Assembly (NCBI GenBank): GCA_021850505.1
Contig: JAJZLW010000020.1
Coordinates: forward strand, 1 to 57,511
Length of the DNA stretch: 57,511 nucleotides
DNA from: Thermoplasmata archaeon
GTDB lineage: Archaea; Thermoplasmatota; Thermoplasmata; Thermoplasmatales; Thermoplasmataceae
Reading direction: 5' to 3'
The notes beneath the pieces were generated by a model. The model was not told where the DNA came from, made no database searches, and saw only the letters and a program-made list of their open reading frames with translations. Both the position numbers and the translations under genes were made by a program. This document shows positions 25,947 to 34,951 of this stretch, piece by piece (within the stretch, counting starts at the first letter, position 1; each line of letters begins with the position of its first letter).

Positions 25947-27992
25947 TTAAAATTTTGCAGCAACGGAGGTCTCTAACTGTGACTCGAGGGTAAAAACGGT
26001 TAGGATAAACTGCCCCGAGATCGTATCTGAGATCATTGCCTTATCACCGAGAACCGTTCCGTTTGGAAGGGTTACATAGAAATGACCCTGGAGACCAGCT
26101 AAGTTGAGATAGTGTTCCGCTAGCGTTGTGTTGAATTGATAGAGAGGGAGATTGCCCGGGTTATAATAACCATTAAAGTTTGGAGTAACCGGCCCAAGGT
26201 AATTGGTTGCTAGAGTTGTTCCATTATAAGAGAACAGGTTGTCCAGTGAGGTGTAATTTACTGCATGAACGAGTGCCAGTCTAAAATCAGTTATATCTGT
26301 AGGGAAAACCTGTGCATTCATGGAAATAGCCCACTGGGCAGGGCTCGAACCTTCATTCTTAAAGTATGAACTGAAGGGGAGTTGATTGTATGGTGATGCC
26401 TGAGCGATACTTTTAATAGATGTGGGTGCAACCTGAGTCAATTGAACGTCGTTGGAGATGAATCCGGAGATTTTATCTGCTGTAGTCAGTGTATAGTCTA
26501 TGACAATGTACTTTATGTGTGCTGGTTGCGCAACATAAGGTATATTCGAAAGATTGTTTCCCCAATAGTTTGCATTTTTCTGCAGAGCAATTGTAGAAAG
26601 GGAACTAGATATGGTCTTGAAAGTGTACGGTCCGGATCCGATTGCGCCGTTCAAGTTTGTAAAGTTATTGCCCACGTTTGGTTGAACTCCTCCATGTGAA
26701 TCTATATAAGCTGGGTAAACGACGTAATTGGAAGTTCCGGCAGCAAGTGCATCAACGTAAAATGGGTACGAGTCTAACAGGTTTATGCGAATTTGCAGAG
26801 GGTTACTTCCGTTAATAGAAATTGCTTGGTTTGGATATTCCATTAAGTTCATTTGAGTTTTGTTTGATACGTTAAAGTTAGAAAGCATCTGAGCCAGGTA
26901 ATTTGCCGCATTCTGAGCGTTCAAAGTAAGATTACTACCCTCTACATAATGAGTTTCGTTTGAGTAATGCAAGAGTGCACTTTGGAAACCCCACGGTATG
27001 GCATAAGAGGTGGAACTGAACTCCGAAGAATTGATCAAAACGAAGCTATTAACTCCAGATTCTGCAGGCTGGTCCATTAATATGGATCTGTATATTGAAA
27101 ACCACACATCTGTAGCATTCAGTGGCTGATTATTGCTGAAGTGAAGGTTATCTCTTAAGTTGAACGTGAAGTTTTGATAGCTGCGTTCAGAATAGTTGTT
27201 TGCAAGAACGAGTTCAACCTGACTCGAATTAGATGCACTGGGTTCGACGAGGCCCTGGTAGACTGAATTAAGGAATGTCGAGTCTTCAAGAAGACCGGCA
27301 CTTGCAGGATCGAGTGAATCGGGGGCATTGATTTGGATTGCATCTGTTAGGGTAGAGTTGGATGGGGGCTTCACGGCGGTATAAGAAGAATTGTAAGACA
27401 TCACGTTGTAGTAATAAACATTAGCTGGGTTATAAGAGAAGTTGTTGATATAAGGCTGAACAAAAAAGGTATTGTCTGGGATAGGAAGCCATATGTATGG
27501 TGCGTTGTTGTATACTATCTGGTAAATCTCCTTCACCTCGTTGATTTGGTTTGTTGTGTTGTTATCAAACATAATGTTAGGGTAAAAACTTTGCATTGTA
27601 CTGTTGTTAAGCCATGAATCATCTACATATGTAAATCCATAGGCAACATCGGTTGCTCCTATGATCTGTGTAAACACAGGATCTGGCCAAGGCGGAGTTG
27701 GACCCGGGTTGACCACCATATTAGGAGTCGTGTTCGCAGTGAGCCAACCGAGAACAACTGGAATACCAACTGCATTATAGCTAGCTGGGATACCTATTTT
27801 ATTAAAGTCACTTGTTATTAAACTTAATTGCTCGCTCTCGATTGTTGGTACTGGGCTTACAGTCGTAATATATAGAGTTGAAAGATTCGTTTTGGGGTGC
27901 GAGTTACTCGATACTACGAACGCCGTAACACCAGCTGCAACTACAATTATAGCTATTATGATAGCAATCACAATATTCCTACTTTTCATCAT
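25947..27992 (-). CDS. family 5 solute-binding protein, apparently circularly permuted
   Basis: A 681-residue membrane-anchored binding protein: one N-terminal membrane segment (about 7-28) and a large Asn/Thr/Ser-rich outside part, which would face the acid medium and feed the adjacent importer. The usual first block of family 5 (DAIQINAPDSLDPASAGLLEDS, VYQGLVEP, FNLRDNLHFSNNQPLNATDVWFSIYRS) only appears at about residue 205. Residues 35-200 instead match the normal C-terminal third: ESEQLSLITSDFNKIGI, then a proline-rich WPDP segment, NEVKEIYQIVYNNAPYIWLPIPD. The protein ends at TVFTLESQLETSVAAKF, the place where that third would normally begin. Encoded opposite to the importer genes. Confidence 0.8.
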   Translation of the reverse strand: MMKSRNIVIAIIIAIIVVAAGVTAFVVSSNSHPKTNLSTLYITTVSPVPTIESEQLSLITSDFNKIGIPASYNAVGIPVVLGWLTANTTPNMVVNPGPTPPWPDPVFTQIIGATDVAYGFTYVDDSWLNNSTMQSFYPNIMFDNNTTNQINEVKEIYQIVYNNAPYIWLPIPDNTFFVQPYINNFSYNPANVYYYNVMSYNSSYTAVKPPSNSTLTDAIQINAPDSLDPASAGLLEDSTFLNSVYQGLVEPSASNSSQVELVLANNYSERSYQNFTFNLRDNLHFSNNQPLNATDVWFSIYRSILMDQPAESGVNSFVLINSSEFSSTSYAIPWGFQSALLHYSNETHYVEGSNLTLNAQNAANYLAQMLSNFNVSNKTQMNLMEYPNQAISINGSNPLQIRINLLDSYPFYVDALAAGTSNYVVYPAYIDSHGGVQPNVGNNFTNLNGAIGSGPYTFKTISSSLSTIALQKNANYWGNNLSNIPYVAQPAHIKYIVIDYTLTTADKISGFISNDVQLTQVAPTSIKSIAQASPYNQLPFSSYFKNEGSSPAQWAISMNAQVFPTDITDFRLALVHAVNYTSLDNLFSYNGTTLATNYLGPVTPNFNGYYNPGNLPLYQFNTTLAEHYLNLAGLQGHFYVTLPNGTVLGDKAMISDTISGQFILTVFTLESQLETSVAAKF

Positions 27993-28171
27993 TGGGGGAT
28001 AGAAAAGCCTATATATTATATTTTTGCGATCTTTTGGAGAAGCCCCCTTTAGTAAATCCAGTTATTTTCAGCATCTATAAAACTTATTAGATACACCTAA
28101 AAATATTTAATTAGTTAAATTTTTTGGTTAACAATTTTATATATTCAATCCGAATTTTCGGTTTGAAGAAA

Positions 28172-29719
28172 ATGGCGATTGATTTTATTATAGTGGGTGG
28201 TGGAATCAACGGTTTAACTAGCGCAGCATACCTCTTAAATGATGGTTTCTCAGTGGTATTAATTGAGAGGAATAATTATCTAGGTGGTTCTGCTGTTACT
28301 AGTGAAATAACCCTTCCAGGCTACAAGCATGATGTGTTAGCTACTTCTATCAATATCTGGAGATTGGGGCCGGTAGAATCAGAATTAGGTTTGAAAAAAT
28401 ACGGGTACAAAGATATAACGCCGGACACTGTTGCATCTACTCCTTTCAGCAATAAAAAAGCTATTACCATTTACAGAGATCCGGAGCGAACAGCAAAAAC
28501 AATATCACAGTTTTCTAAACTTGATGCTAAAAAATACCTTCAGATATATGATTATTATAAGAATGCGGCAGAAATTATTGAAAGTGGGTTTTCTTCCCCT
28601 CCAGTCCCGTATTCAGAAATGATGTCAGTTCTTGAGGAATCTGAAGAAGGGACGGAATTCATTAGACTTTCATTTATGTCTGCAAGAGACTGGCTAAACG
28701 AAAACTTTGAAGCTGAAGAGACAAAGGCTTTTTTTTCTATTTGGGGGAGCAATCACGCTCCGCTATCCCCTGAGGAAGCGGGAAGTGCGTTTACGGCCTT
28801 CACTTTTGTTGGTTTACTTCAACAAAAAGGTGGAGGAATACCAGTAGGCGGAATGGAAACACTTTCAAATTCTCTTAAAAATTTTATTCTCAAACACAAT
28901 GGACAGTTGATTTTGGGAGACCCGGTTATTGAGATAGAAGTGAAAAATAGCCGGGCAACAGGAGTAAAATTATCATCAGGAAAATACCTAAAAGCCGAAC
29001 GTGGTGTAATAGCAAACGTGGAACCCAAAGCTCTATTCGGAAAGCTCGTCTCTCAATCAAAACTTTCCGAGGGTTTCCTTAACAAAGTGAAGAATTTTAG
29101 ATATTCATCTGTCACACAGGTGATGATGCATGCTGCTTTGAATAAACCTTTAGACTTTATCCCTGAAGAGACTGGAGATGCCGGCCTGGTCCAAATAGGA
29201 GAATCGTTGGATGACGTATCCAAGGCGTATAACGAATGTCTCCGTGGATTAATACCAGAATTTCCATTCATGACATTAAATAATTACACTAAGTACGACA
29301 GGAGCCGGGTAAAAGGAAGTGGTCATGTATTGTGGAATTTCGTCAGGGCACCGCACAAAATAAGAGGGAGAAACTGGACTGATGACGACAAAGACGAAAT
29401 CGCTGAAGTTGGTTTAAGAGTACTAGAAAAATATGCTGGAAATGTAAGAAGTTCTATATTAAAAATGAAAATAATGAGCCCTCAAGATATAGAGACGTAT
29501 AATCCTAACCTAGTAAATGGAGATCCAGTTGTTGGCCAACCAAGCCTAGACCAGATGCTTTCCCTCAGACCATTTAGCGGATTCAGCCACTATTCCACTG
29601 AAATACCGAATTTATACATGTGTAGTGCTGCTACGCATCCTGGCGGAGGGATATCAGGTCTTTCTGGAAGAAATGCAGCTTTACAGGCTATCCAAGACCT
29701 AAAACTCAAAGGAGCGTGA
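28172..29719 (+). CDS. FAD-dependent oxidoreductase, phytoene desaturase-like (COG1233)
   Basis: A 515-residue protein with the N-terminal dinucleotide fold FIIVGGGINGLTSAAYLL and the IERNNYLGGSAVTSEI segment, a middle substrate domain, and the C-terminal FAD block PGGGISGLSGRNAALQAI. These belong to the carotenoid/amine-oxidase-like superfamily, whose members desaturate or oxidise varied substrates. The ATG at 28172 is chosen since the Rossmann strand begins right after it; an upstream start would add 16 residues without homology. It overlaps the TIM-barrel gene and is divergent from the binding protein, so it is probably part of the same catabolic island. Confidence 0.82.
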   Translation: MAIDFIIVGGGINGLTSAAYLLNDGFSVVLIERNNYLGGSAVTSEITLPGYKHDVLATSINIWRLGPVESELGLKKYGYKDITPDTVASTPFSNKKAITIYRDPERTAKTISQFSKLDAKKYLQIYDYYKNAAEIIESGFSSPPVPYSEMMSVLEESEEGTEFIRLSFMSARDWLNENFEAEETKAFFSIWGSNHAPLSPEEAGSAFTAFTFVGLLQQKGGGIPVGGMETLSNSLKNFILKHNGQLILGDPVIEIEVKNSRATGVKLSSGKYLKAERGVIANVEPKALFGKLVSQSKLSEGFLNKVKNFRYSSVTQVMMHAALNKPLDFIPEETGDAGLVQIGESLDDVSKAYNECLRGLIPEFPFMTLNNYTKYDRSRVKGSGHVLWNFVRAPHKIRGRNWTDDDKDEIAEVGLRVLEKYAGNVRSSILKMKIMSPQDIETYNPNLVNGDPVVGQPSLDQMLSLRPFSGFSHYSTEIPNLYMCSAATHPGGGISGLSGRNAALQAIQDLKLKGA

Positions 29720-29724
29720 ATTTA

Positions 29725-30594
29725 ATGCAATTAAATAAAACACCAAAGTTGTCAATAAGTGCATGGGTGTGGACTTCAACCCCTGAAGAAAATAATTTTG
29801 ACTTTATAAATAAAGCGGCCTCTATAGGGTATCAAGGCGTTGAAATTCCAACTTTTACAGGAGATATCAACAAAAAGTCCTTGAGAGAAACCATTTCAAG
29901 CGTCTCTAAAAAAATGTATCCAATTATAGTAGGGGGCGGTTCTAGGCAAATGGACCTAACATCCAATAACTTGCAAAATAGAAAAAACGCATATAGATAC
30001 ATTGAAAAATTGATAGAGTTATGCGAGTTTGTAGATTCAGAATTGATCTGCGGTCCACTTTACGCACCGGTTGGCAAATTACAACTAATATCAGATCATC
30101 TTCGAAATAAGATTCTTGATAGAGTGACCAGTTCGTTTAAAACGCTGTCAAAAAAGTTGGAAGATTCCGGGATCAAGATAGCACTTGAACCTTTGTGCAG
30201 GTACGATACATATCTCATAAATACTGTTGATCAAGCGATTGAACTAATATCGCGAATCAACTCAGACAATTTCGGTATACTAATCGATACCTTCCACACA
30301 AACATTGAAGAGGAGTCAATTTCCAAAGCTTTCGAAATATCAGGGAAAAAGACATATCATATCCAAGTATGCGAAAACAACCGCGGGATACCCGGTAGCG
30401 GACAAATAAACTGGAAAGAAGTCAAGAAAAGCCTTAAACTCCTCAATTATGATAAATGGATAAGTGTTGAATCCTTTACGCCTTATGATGATAAATTTTC
30501 TGAAAAGATGAGAATGTGGAGAAAATTTTCTCCGGATCAAGATTTTTTTGCGAAAGAAAGTTATTCATTCTTAAAGCACCTTTTAAGCGAATGA
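29725..30594 (+). CDS. sugar phosphate isomerase/epimerase-type TIM barrel (AP endonuclease 2 fold)
   Basis: A 289-residue TIM barrel of the xylose isomerase-like group. Metal ligands are suggested by LEPLCRYDTYL (Glu), GILIDTFHTNIEE (Asp, His), YHIQVCENNRGIPGSGQINW (His/Gln and Glu/Asn) and the last VESF (Glu). Relatives include epimerases, hydroxypyruvate isomerase and inosose dehydratases. The ATG at 29725 lies 12 bases after GGAG; a GTG at 29716 overlapping the previous stop is an alternative. It is the last intact gene of the island. Confidence 0.8.
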   Translation: MQLNKTPKLSISAWVWTSTPEENNFDFINKAASIGYQGVEIPTFTGDINKKSLRETISSVSKKMYPIIVGGGSRQMDLTSNNLQNRKNAYRYIEKLIELCEFVDSELICGPLYAPVGKLQLISDHLRNKILDRVTSSFKTLSKKLEDSGIKIALEPLCRYDTYLINTVDQAIELISRINSDNFGILIDTFHTNIEEESISKAFEISGKKTYHIQVCENNRGIPGSGQINWKEVKKSLKLLNYDKWISVESFTPYDDKFSEKMRMWRKFSPDQDFFAKESYSFLKHLLSE

Positions 30595-31124
30595 CTGAGG
30601 TTGAATTCTGAGACGAATTTTATCTTCCTTAAACCTATTTTTACTTATAAAAGACCACACGATATTTGTGTCTTAGAAGGCCAGCATGTGAGGCACGTTT
30701 TCATTTATGGACAGTAGGAAGATGAATGTTTAACTGGAGAAATACAACCATCAGGGATATTGATCTCAATAAGTTATTTTAACATACAGGTTCGGGTGAC
30801 ACACGGGATAAAGTAGAAAAGCATGGACTTGCGCGTTAGAATTTTCACTTTGCATGAGAGGGCTCATAGAATGAATTCGTTATATTTTACACAGTAAGTT
30901 GGTGAGTTAAAAATGATTTTCGATCAAACGGGATGAAGCATGAATAGTCATCGGAAGTAAAAGGGAGAAAAGAGAAAGGACACGCGGGCAGTCTGGTGTA
31001 AAGACTGGGCCTGGAAAAGCACCTATTCTCACAGTCTTGTCAAAGAATAGATAGCCTCAACAGAATATGGCATGAAATTAAATTCTCCCTGAAATAATAA
31101 TATGTTGGGGCTGCATCCCTGTTC
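30595..31124. other. gap of about 530 bases with decayed coding fragments
   Basis: No intact gene. Short coding-like fragments appear on the plus strand in different frames: FNWRNTTIRDIDLNKLF (from about 30729), HTGSGDTRDKVEKHGLAR, and RTRGQSGVKTGPGKAPILTVL (about 30978-31040). The last resembles the G-x-K-(T/A)-P-(I/V) block of DDE transposases such as ISXO2/IS1595, so a dead insertion sequence is the best guess. The end of the gap holds the start region of rpe. Confidence 0.35.
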
Positions 31125-31766
31125 ATGAAAGTTTCACCCTCACTTATTTCAGCAAAGCTTGAGTTCATGGCAGATGAAATAGAGAAGTGTCATGCAGGCG
31201 GGGCTTCATCATTCCATCTTGACATTATGGATGGTGCGTTCGTACCGAACCTCACTATGGGACCGGACCTTGTAAGGGCGATCAGAAGGTGCACTTCGCT
31301 CAACCTCGAATGCCACCTAATGCTTGAGCGGCCGGACAAATACTACAGGTCATTCTTTGACGCTGGTGGAAACATAATGCTGATCCATGTAGAATCACCG
31401 ATCAGCACAGGTCATTTATTGAAAGAAATGAAAGATCAGGGAATACCATATGGTGTGGTGATCAACCCTGAAACGCGTTTTGATATGGCTAAGCCTTTTC
31501 TTGAAGATGCCGGAATCCTTCTAATAATGTCGGTTCATCCTGGATTTTCCGGTCAAAAGTTCATTCCTGATTCGATCCTGAAGGTAAAGGAAGCAAGGAA
31601 ATACATTGATGAAAATGGATTGAGAGTTGAAATAGAGGTGGACGGCGGTATAAATTTAGAAAATGCAGCGGCCTGCAGAAATGCTGGTGCAGACATCGTT
31701 GTATCCGCATCATACATATTTTCGGAAAACGTCTTAGAGAGGGTTTCCGGATTGCGCGACCTCTGA
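31125..31766 (+). CDS. rpe: ribulose-phosphate 3-epimerase
   Basis: A 213-residue TIM barrel that interconverts ribulose 5-phosphate and xylulose 5-phosphate. It shows the N-terminal SPSLIS, FHLDIMDGAFVPNLTMGP with metal-binding His and Asp, LECHLMLERP, the VHPGFSGQKFIP loop with the second metal His region, and VDGGI as the catalytic Asp and phosphate site. It is close to the family's usual length and marks the return to core genes after the island. Confidence 0.94.
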   Translation: MKVSPSLISAKLEFMADEIEKCHAGGASSFHLDIMDGAFVPNLTMGPDLVRAIRRCTSLNLECHLMLERPDKYYRSFFDAGGNIMLIHVESPISTGHLLKEMKDQGIPYGVVINPETRFDMAKPFLEDAGILLIMSVHPGFSGQKFIPDSILKVKEARKYIDENGLRVEIEVDGGINLENAAACRNAGADIVVSASYIFSENVLERVSGLRDL

Positions 31767-31769
31767 TTG

Positions 31770-32747
31770 TCACATTTTAAGCAAAATTCTTCCATTCTGG
31801 CGTGAGGGGTAGTATTTGACTGCATCCTTTAATTCACTTATCTTAAACGTTCTGTCCACGGGGAGTGTTATCCTGTCTTCCTGCATTATCTGGATTAATT
31901 CCTGCATCTCCTTTAATGTACCGCCCGTTGATCCCAGAACAGAAATCTCATTTGTATACAATCTTGCAAGATTCATCTGTACTTCTGCACCTGTGAAAAC
32001 CCCGAATGTTACCAGTCTTCCTTCTGGTGACACATAATTTATGGATTCTTTCCATAATTCGCCGCCAAGGGAGTTGATAACAATATCGCCCTTGTACCCT
32101 GACATGCTTTCTTTGTTTTGGAATACATTCTTTGCACCGTATTTAGATACCCACTTCTTTGAACTTACAGTTGAAACCTCCAAGCCCATACGGTTCCCGA
32201 GGATAATTGCAAACAGTCCAGTATTCCCGGAGCCTCCATAAACAAGCAGTTTTTCGCCTTTTGATGCGTGCGCCCTGTGAAGCGAATGAAGAGCTGTCAA
32301 TCCGCCAACCGGTATACTGACTGCGTCCTCGTCCCTGACTGCATCAGGCAATTTCATTAGCATTTTCTCTGGAACAGCGATCTTTTCTGCATATGTTCCA
32401 TTCGTACGCACGCCGAAAATTCCTCCGTTTTCGCACATGTGCTCCATTCCAGCTCTACAGTATCTGCATGTACTGTCAAACCATCTCGGGTACAGCAGTA
32501 CCCTGTCACCCTTCTTTATGCCAATACCGTCGCTTTCTGCGATTCCCACGGCCTCAGCACCCGGGATGTGTGGCTCGGGCGATATGCCATAAACCGTCTT
32601 GTTTCTAATAACACTTATGTCTATGGGATTTAGACCCACATATTTAACCGAAACAAGAACTTCCCCTTTTTTTGGAACTGGATCTGCCAGTTCACTGAAT
32701 ACAATATTTTCCTCTCCAAACGGTCGGTTGACAAGAATTGCTTTCAT
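31770..32747 (-). CDS. zinc-type medium-chain alcohol dehydrogenase
   Basis: A 325-residue MDR protein with the N-terminal catalytic domain GEVLVSVKYVGLNPIDISVI, PHIPGAEAVGI, a partial structural zinc lobe (CRYCRAGMEHMC, three Cys), and the NAD(P) fold YGGSGNTGLFAIIL. The catalytic Cys38-equivalent position is Asn/Pro in GLNPID, as in quinone-oxidoreductase-like branches, while the structural-zinc Cys are kept, so the zinc chemistry is unclear. Substrate unknown. It is convergent with rpe. Confidence 0.83.
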   Translation of the reverse strand: MKAILVNRPFGEENIVFSELADPVPKKGEVLVSVKYVGLNPIDISVIRNKTVYGISPEPHIPGAEAVGIAESDGIGIKKGDRVLLYPRWFDSTCRYCRAGMEHMCENGGIFGVRTNGTYAEKIAVPEKMLMKLPDAVRDEDAVSIPVGGLTALHSLHRAHASKGEKLLVYGGSGNTGLFAIILGNRMGLEVSTVSSKKWVSKYGAKNVFQNKESMSGYKGDIVINSLGGELWKESINYVSPEGRLVTFGVFTGAEVQMNLARLYTNEISVLGSTGGTLKEMQELIQIMQEDRITLPVDRTFKISELKDAVKYYPSRQNGRILLKM

Positions 32748-32768
32748 AAATGAATATCAACAAACCGT

Positions 32769-32776
32769 ATAAATAG
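32769..32776 (+). promoter_or_regulatory. TATA box of the GNAT gene
   Basis: TATAAATA lies 25-32 bases before the ATG at 32801 and no Shine-Dalgarno is present, so the transcript should be leaderless. Confidence 0.5.
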
Positions 32777-32800
32777 ATACAGAGTATTATTCAACTAATT

Positions 32801-33538
32801 ATGTCAAGACTTAGCGTCAGGAGGGCAGGAGAAAATGACTGGCCCGATATAAGCAGAATTTCAAGGGAGGCGGGATATGAGGATTATATAAACAGGGTGG
32901 GAAAGAAATATCTGGATGATGGGGTAGTCGTCATATGCGAATTAGATGTGACTTGCGGGTTTCTAAAGATTGAGTTGCTGCCTGATGGCTCCTCATGGCT
33001 GAGTGGTATAAGGGTTGATCCGCAACATAGAAGAATGGGTGTTGCTGATACGCTCACGAGCAGTGCATTACTGTATTCATCGATGGCCGGCTGCAGTGTA
33101 GTCAGGATGTTGATTCAGTATGAAAATACCGCATCAATCAAACTTGCCAGAAAAGGTGGTTTCAAAGAGAGGTCACATTTATATTTCTATGATGGAGTGC
33201 TGGACGGAACTGGAATGGCACGATCTGTTGACAGAAGCGATGAACTGGTTAATATCGGGTGGAAATTTGCCACTTGCAATAAAATAATGGATGGAGAGGT
33301 TAAAACCGATGGTTCCTCTGATGTATTCTTCTTTAATGACAGAGAAGAATCAACACAATTGATCAGATCCGATAGAAGGGTTCCAATAATTGGGAATGGA
33401 ATAACATGCATACCTGAGAGGCTTGAACATCTTTATGAAGGGTACGCCGGCATGGAAGGCTTTGAACAGGCCTTTGTATTCGAGAGAAATATCACTGGCA
33501 AATTATGGGATTTGCCTGAAAAAAGGAAGAACTTGTGA
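32801..33538 (+). CDS. GNAT-family N-acetyltransferase
   Basis: A 245-residue protein whose first 140 residues form a GNAT domain: strand WLSGIRVDPQHRRMGVADTLTSSAL with the acetyl-CoA-binding R-x-x-G-(V)-(A) loop, and NTASIKLARKGGFKE as the final motif. The C-terminal 100 residues are an extra domain of unknown type. The acceptor could be a protein N-terminus or small molecule; not determinable here. Confidence 0.83.
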   Translation: MSRLSVRRAGENDWPDISRISREAGYEDYINRVGKKYLDDGVVVICELDVTCGFLKIELLPDGSSWLSGIRVDPQHRRMGVADTLTSSALLYSSMAGCSVVRMLIQYENTASIKLARKGGFKERSHLYFYDGVLDGTGMARSVDRSDELVNIGWKFATCNKIMDGEVKTDGSSDVFFFNDREESTQLIRSDRRVPIIGNGITCIPERLEHLYEGYAGMEGFEQAFVFERNITGKLWDLPEKRKNL

Positions 33539-33568
33539 TAGAAAATTTAATAAAAAAGGCAGGAGGAT

Positions 33569-33775
33569 TCAATCTTTTTTGTAGAAACTCGTAATCTTGA
33601 TTCTGCCTTTTTCGTCGTATGTGAATAGATCGTTGCCTTCGTCAAGAGTCTTTTTGTGGCTGCCGTCACAATAGGGCTTGTTGTTTGAGAGACCGCATGC
33701 GCAAAGGTGCACTTCCTCGTTCCCGACTTTTATCATATATGGTCTGTTTCTTTCATGCAAAACTAGTCTTGCCAT
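33569..33775 (-). CDS. CDGSH iron-sulfur domain protein
   Basis: A 68-residue protein with the full 2Fe-2S signature CACGLSNNKPYCDGSH: three Cys and one His (Cys-x-Cys-x8-Cys-x3-His). The small strand-rich remainder is typical of single-CDGSH archaeal proteins, which act in redox or cluster transfer. It is convergent with the GNAT gene. Confidence 0.93.
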   Translation of the reverse strand: MARLVLHERNRPYMIKVGNEEVHLCACGLSNNKPYCDGSHKKTLDEGNDLFTYDEKGRIKITSFYKKD

Positions 33776-33871
33776 AGTTATCTATCTCAATATGAGTCAC
33801 AACATTATAAGGATTACATTCCCGTCTCAAGAAAGACAAAATGTGTAATTATTAAATAGCATTATAACAGC

Positions 33872-34801
33872 ATGGAGATTAATTTAGTCAATAATGATGG
33901 GCACCCGATACCTGAAGATGCGATACGGGCAGACATAGCCTGGGATCTTTTTCTACCCGGTTTATCTGGTGACATAAGTGATCAGTGGAACATGAAATGC
34001 AGTTCGTTTAAGAATTGGCTATGGGTAGAACTTGGGATGAGGGGAGGGCACATGAGAAGCGATCAGACCAGGAGAATCACAGTAGTCTGCCCTAAAATGA
34101 CCAGTTCTGGAAAGGAACTGATAACCAGGACATGTTCATTCTGGGCAGACAGCATTATAGATCAAACTGATGGAAAGAAAGGGAAAACCGCCTGGACAGC
34201 CCCCATCGTTAATGTCAAGGATGTTCCAGGTAGGAGCGCTTTCCTTGGAAAGATATCAGGGACTCATCACGGTTCGTTTCATGCTCTCATTTCACCATTG
34301 TTTGGTTCTGGCAGATCCAATATTCGAGTATATACAATTCCCGAGAATGGTACCTTCGCCAGATTTCACAGTCACACAGCAAGGGAGGAACTTTATCTTG
34401 TTTTAAGGGGAAAAGGCTCCGCTAGAATTGGGAACCATGTTGAACCGATAAGAGAGGGGGATCTCATTGCAAAACCCACTGGACCTGATTTAGGCACCCA
34501 GTTGCTTGCAGATCTTGGATCCGACCTGCAGATTCTGGACATAGAAATATGGCCGGATATGCTTAAGAATTCAAAGGATGTTGTTCATTATTCTGATCAT
34601 GGGGAAGTAATGTTCTTTGGGGAGGGATGGGACATGATGGTTCCCTCTGATGCTTTCTACTCAGCGAAAGATGGAATGTTAAACTACGATTCTGGATACA
34701 GAAGAAACAGTGACGGCTCCTGGTCAGAAAAAGAAGTACCTGGCTTCATGGGAAGACATGAGAAGAAAAGCAACATGAACAGTCAAAAGAGGAAAAAATA
34801 G
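33872..34801 (+). CDS. cupin-domain protein
   Basis: A 309-residue protein with one clear cupin barrel in the second half: FARFHSHTAREELYLVLRGKGSARIG (metal His-x-His-x4-Glu) and GDLIAKPTGPDLGTQL as the second motif. The first half is different and not recognised, with several Cys and Trp. The tail is Lys-rich. ATTAAATAG about 20 bases before the ATG suggests a leaderless message. Function unknown. Confidence 0.75.
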   Translation: MEINLVNNDGHPIPEDAIRADIAWDLFLPGLSGDISDQWNMKCSSFKNWLWVELGMRGGHMRSDQTRRITVVCPKMTSSGKELITRTCSFWADSIIDQTDGKKGKTAWTAPIVNVKDVPGRSAFLGKISGTHHGSFHALISPLFGSGRSNIRVYTIPENGTFARFHSHTAREELYLVLRGKGSARIGNHVEPIREGDLIAKPTGPDLGTQLLADLGSDLQILDIEIWPDMLKNSKDVVHYSDHGEVMFFGEGWDMMVPSDAFYSAKDGMLNYDSGYRRNSDGSWSEKEVPGFMGRHEKKSNMNSQKRKK

Positions 34802-34951
34802 CCCTTGAATACTTTCATTCCGTAAGGTAACTGGAATTGTTAAAATATCAGAATAAAATGCAGGATAGCCAAGAATTTGGAGAATTCAGCTTACCTTTAA
34901 GGAGCATTGATTCTGGCGCTGGGGTGAACCGACCTCTAAGGGGCGATTAAG

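Noticed and set aside
25947..27992. Fusion of two binding proteins
   Set aside because: Total length fits one family 5 protein plus an anchor; each conserved block occurs once, only in changed order.
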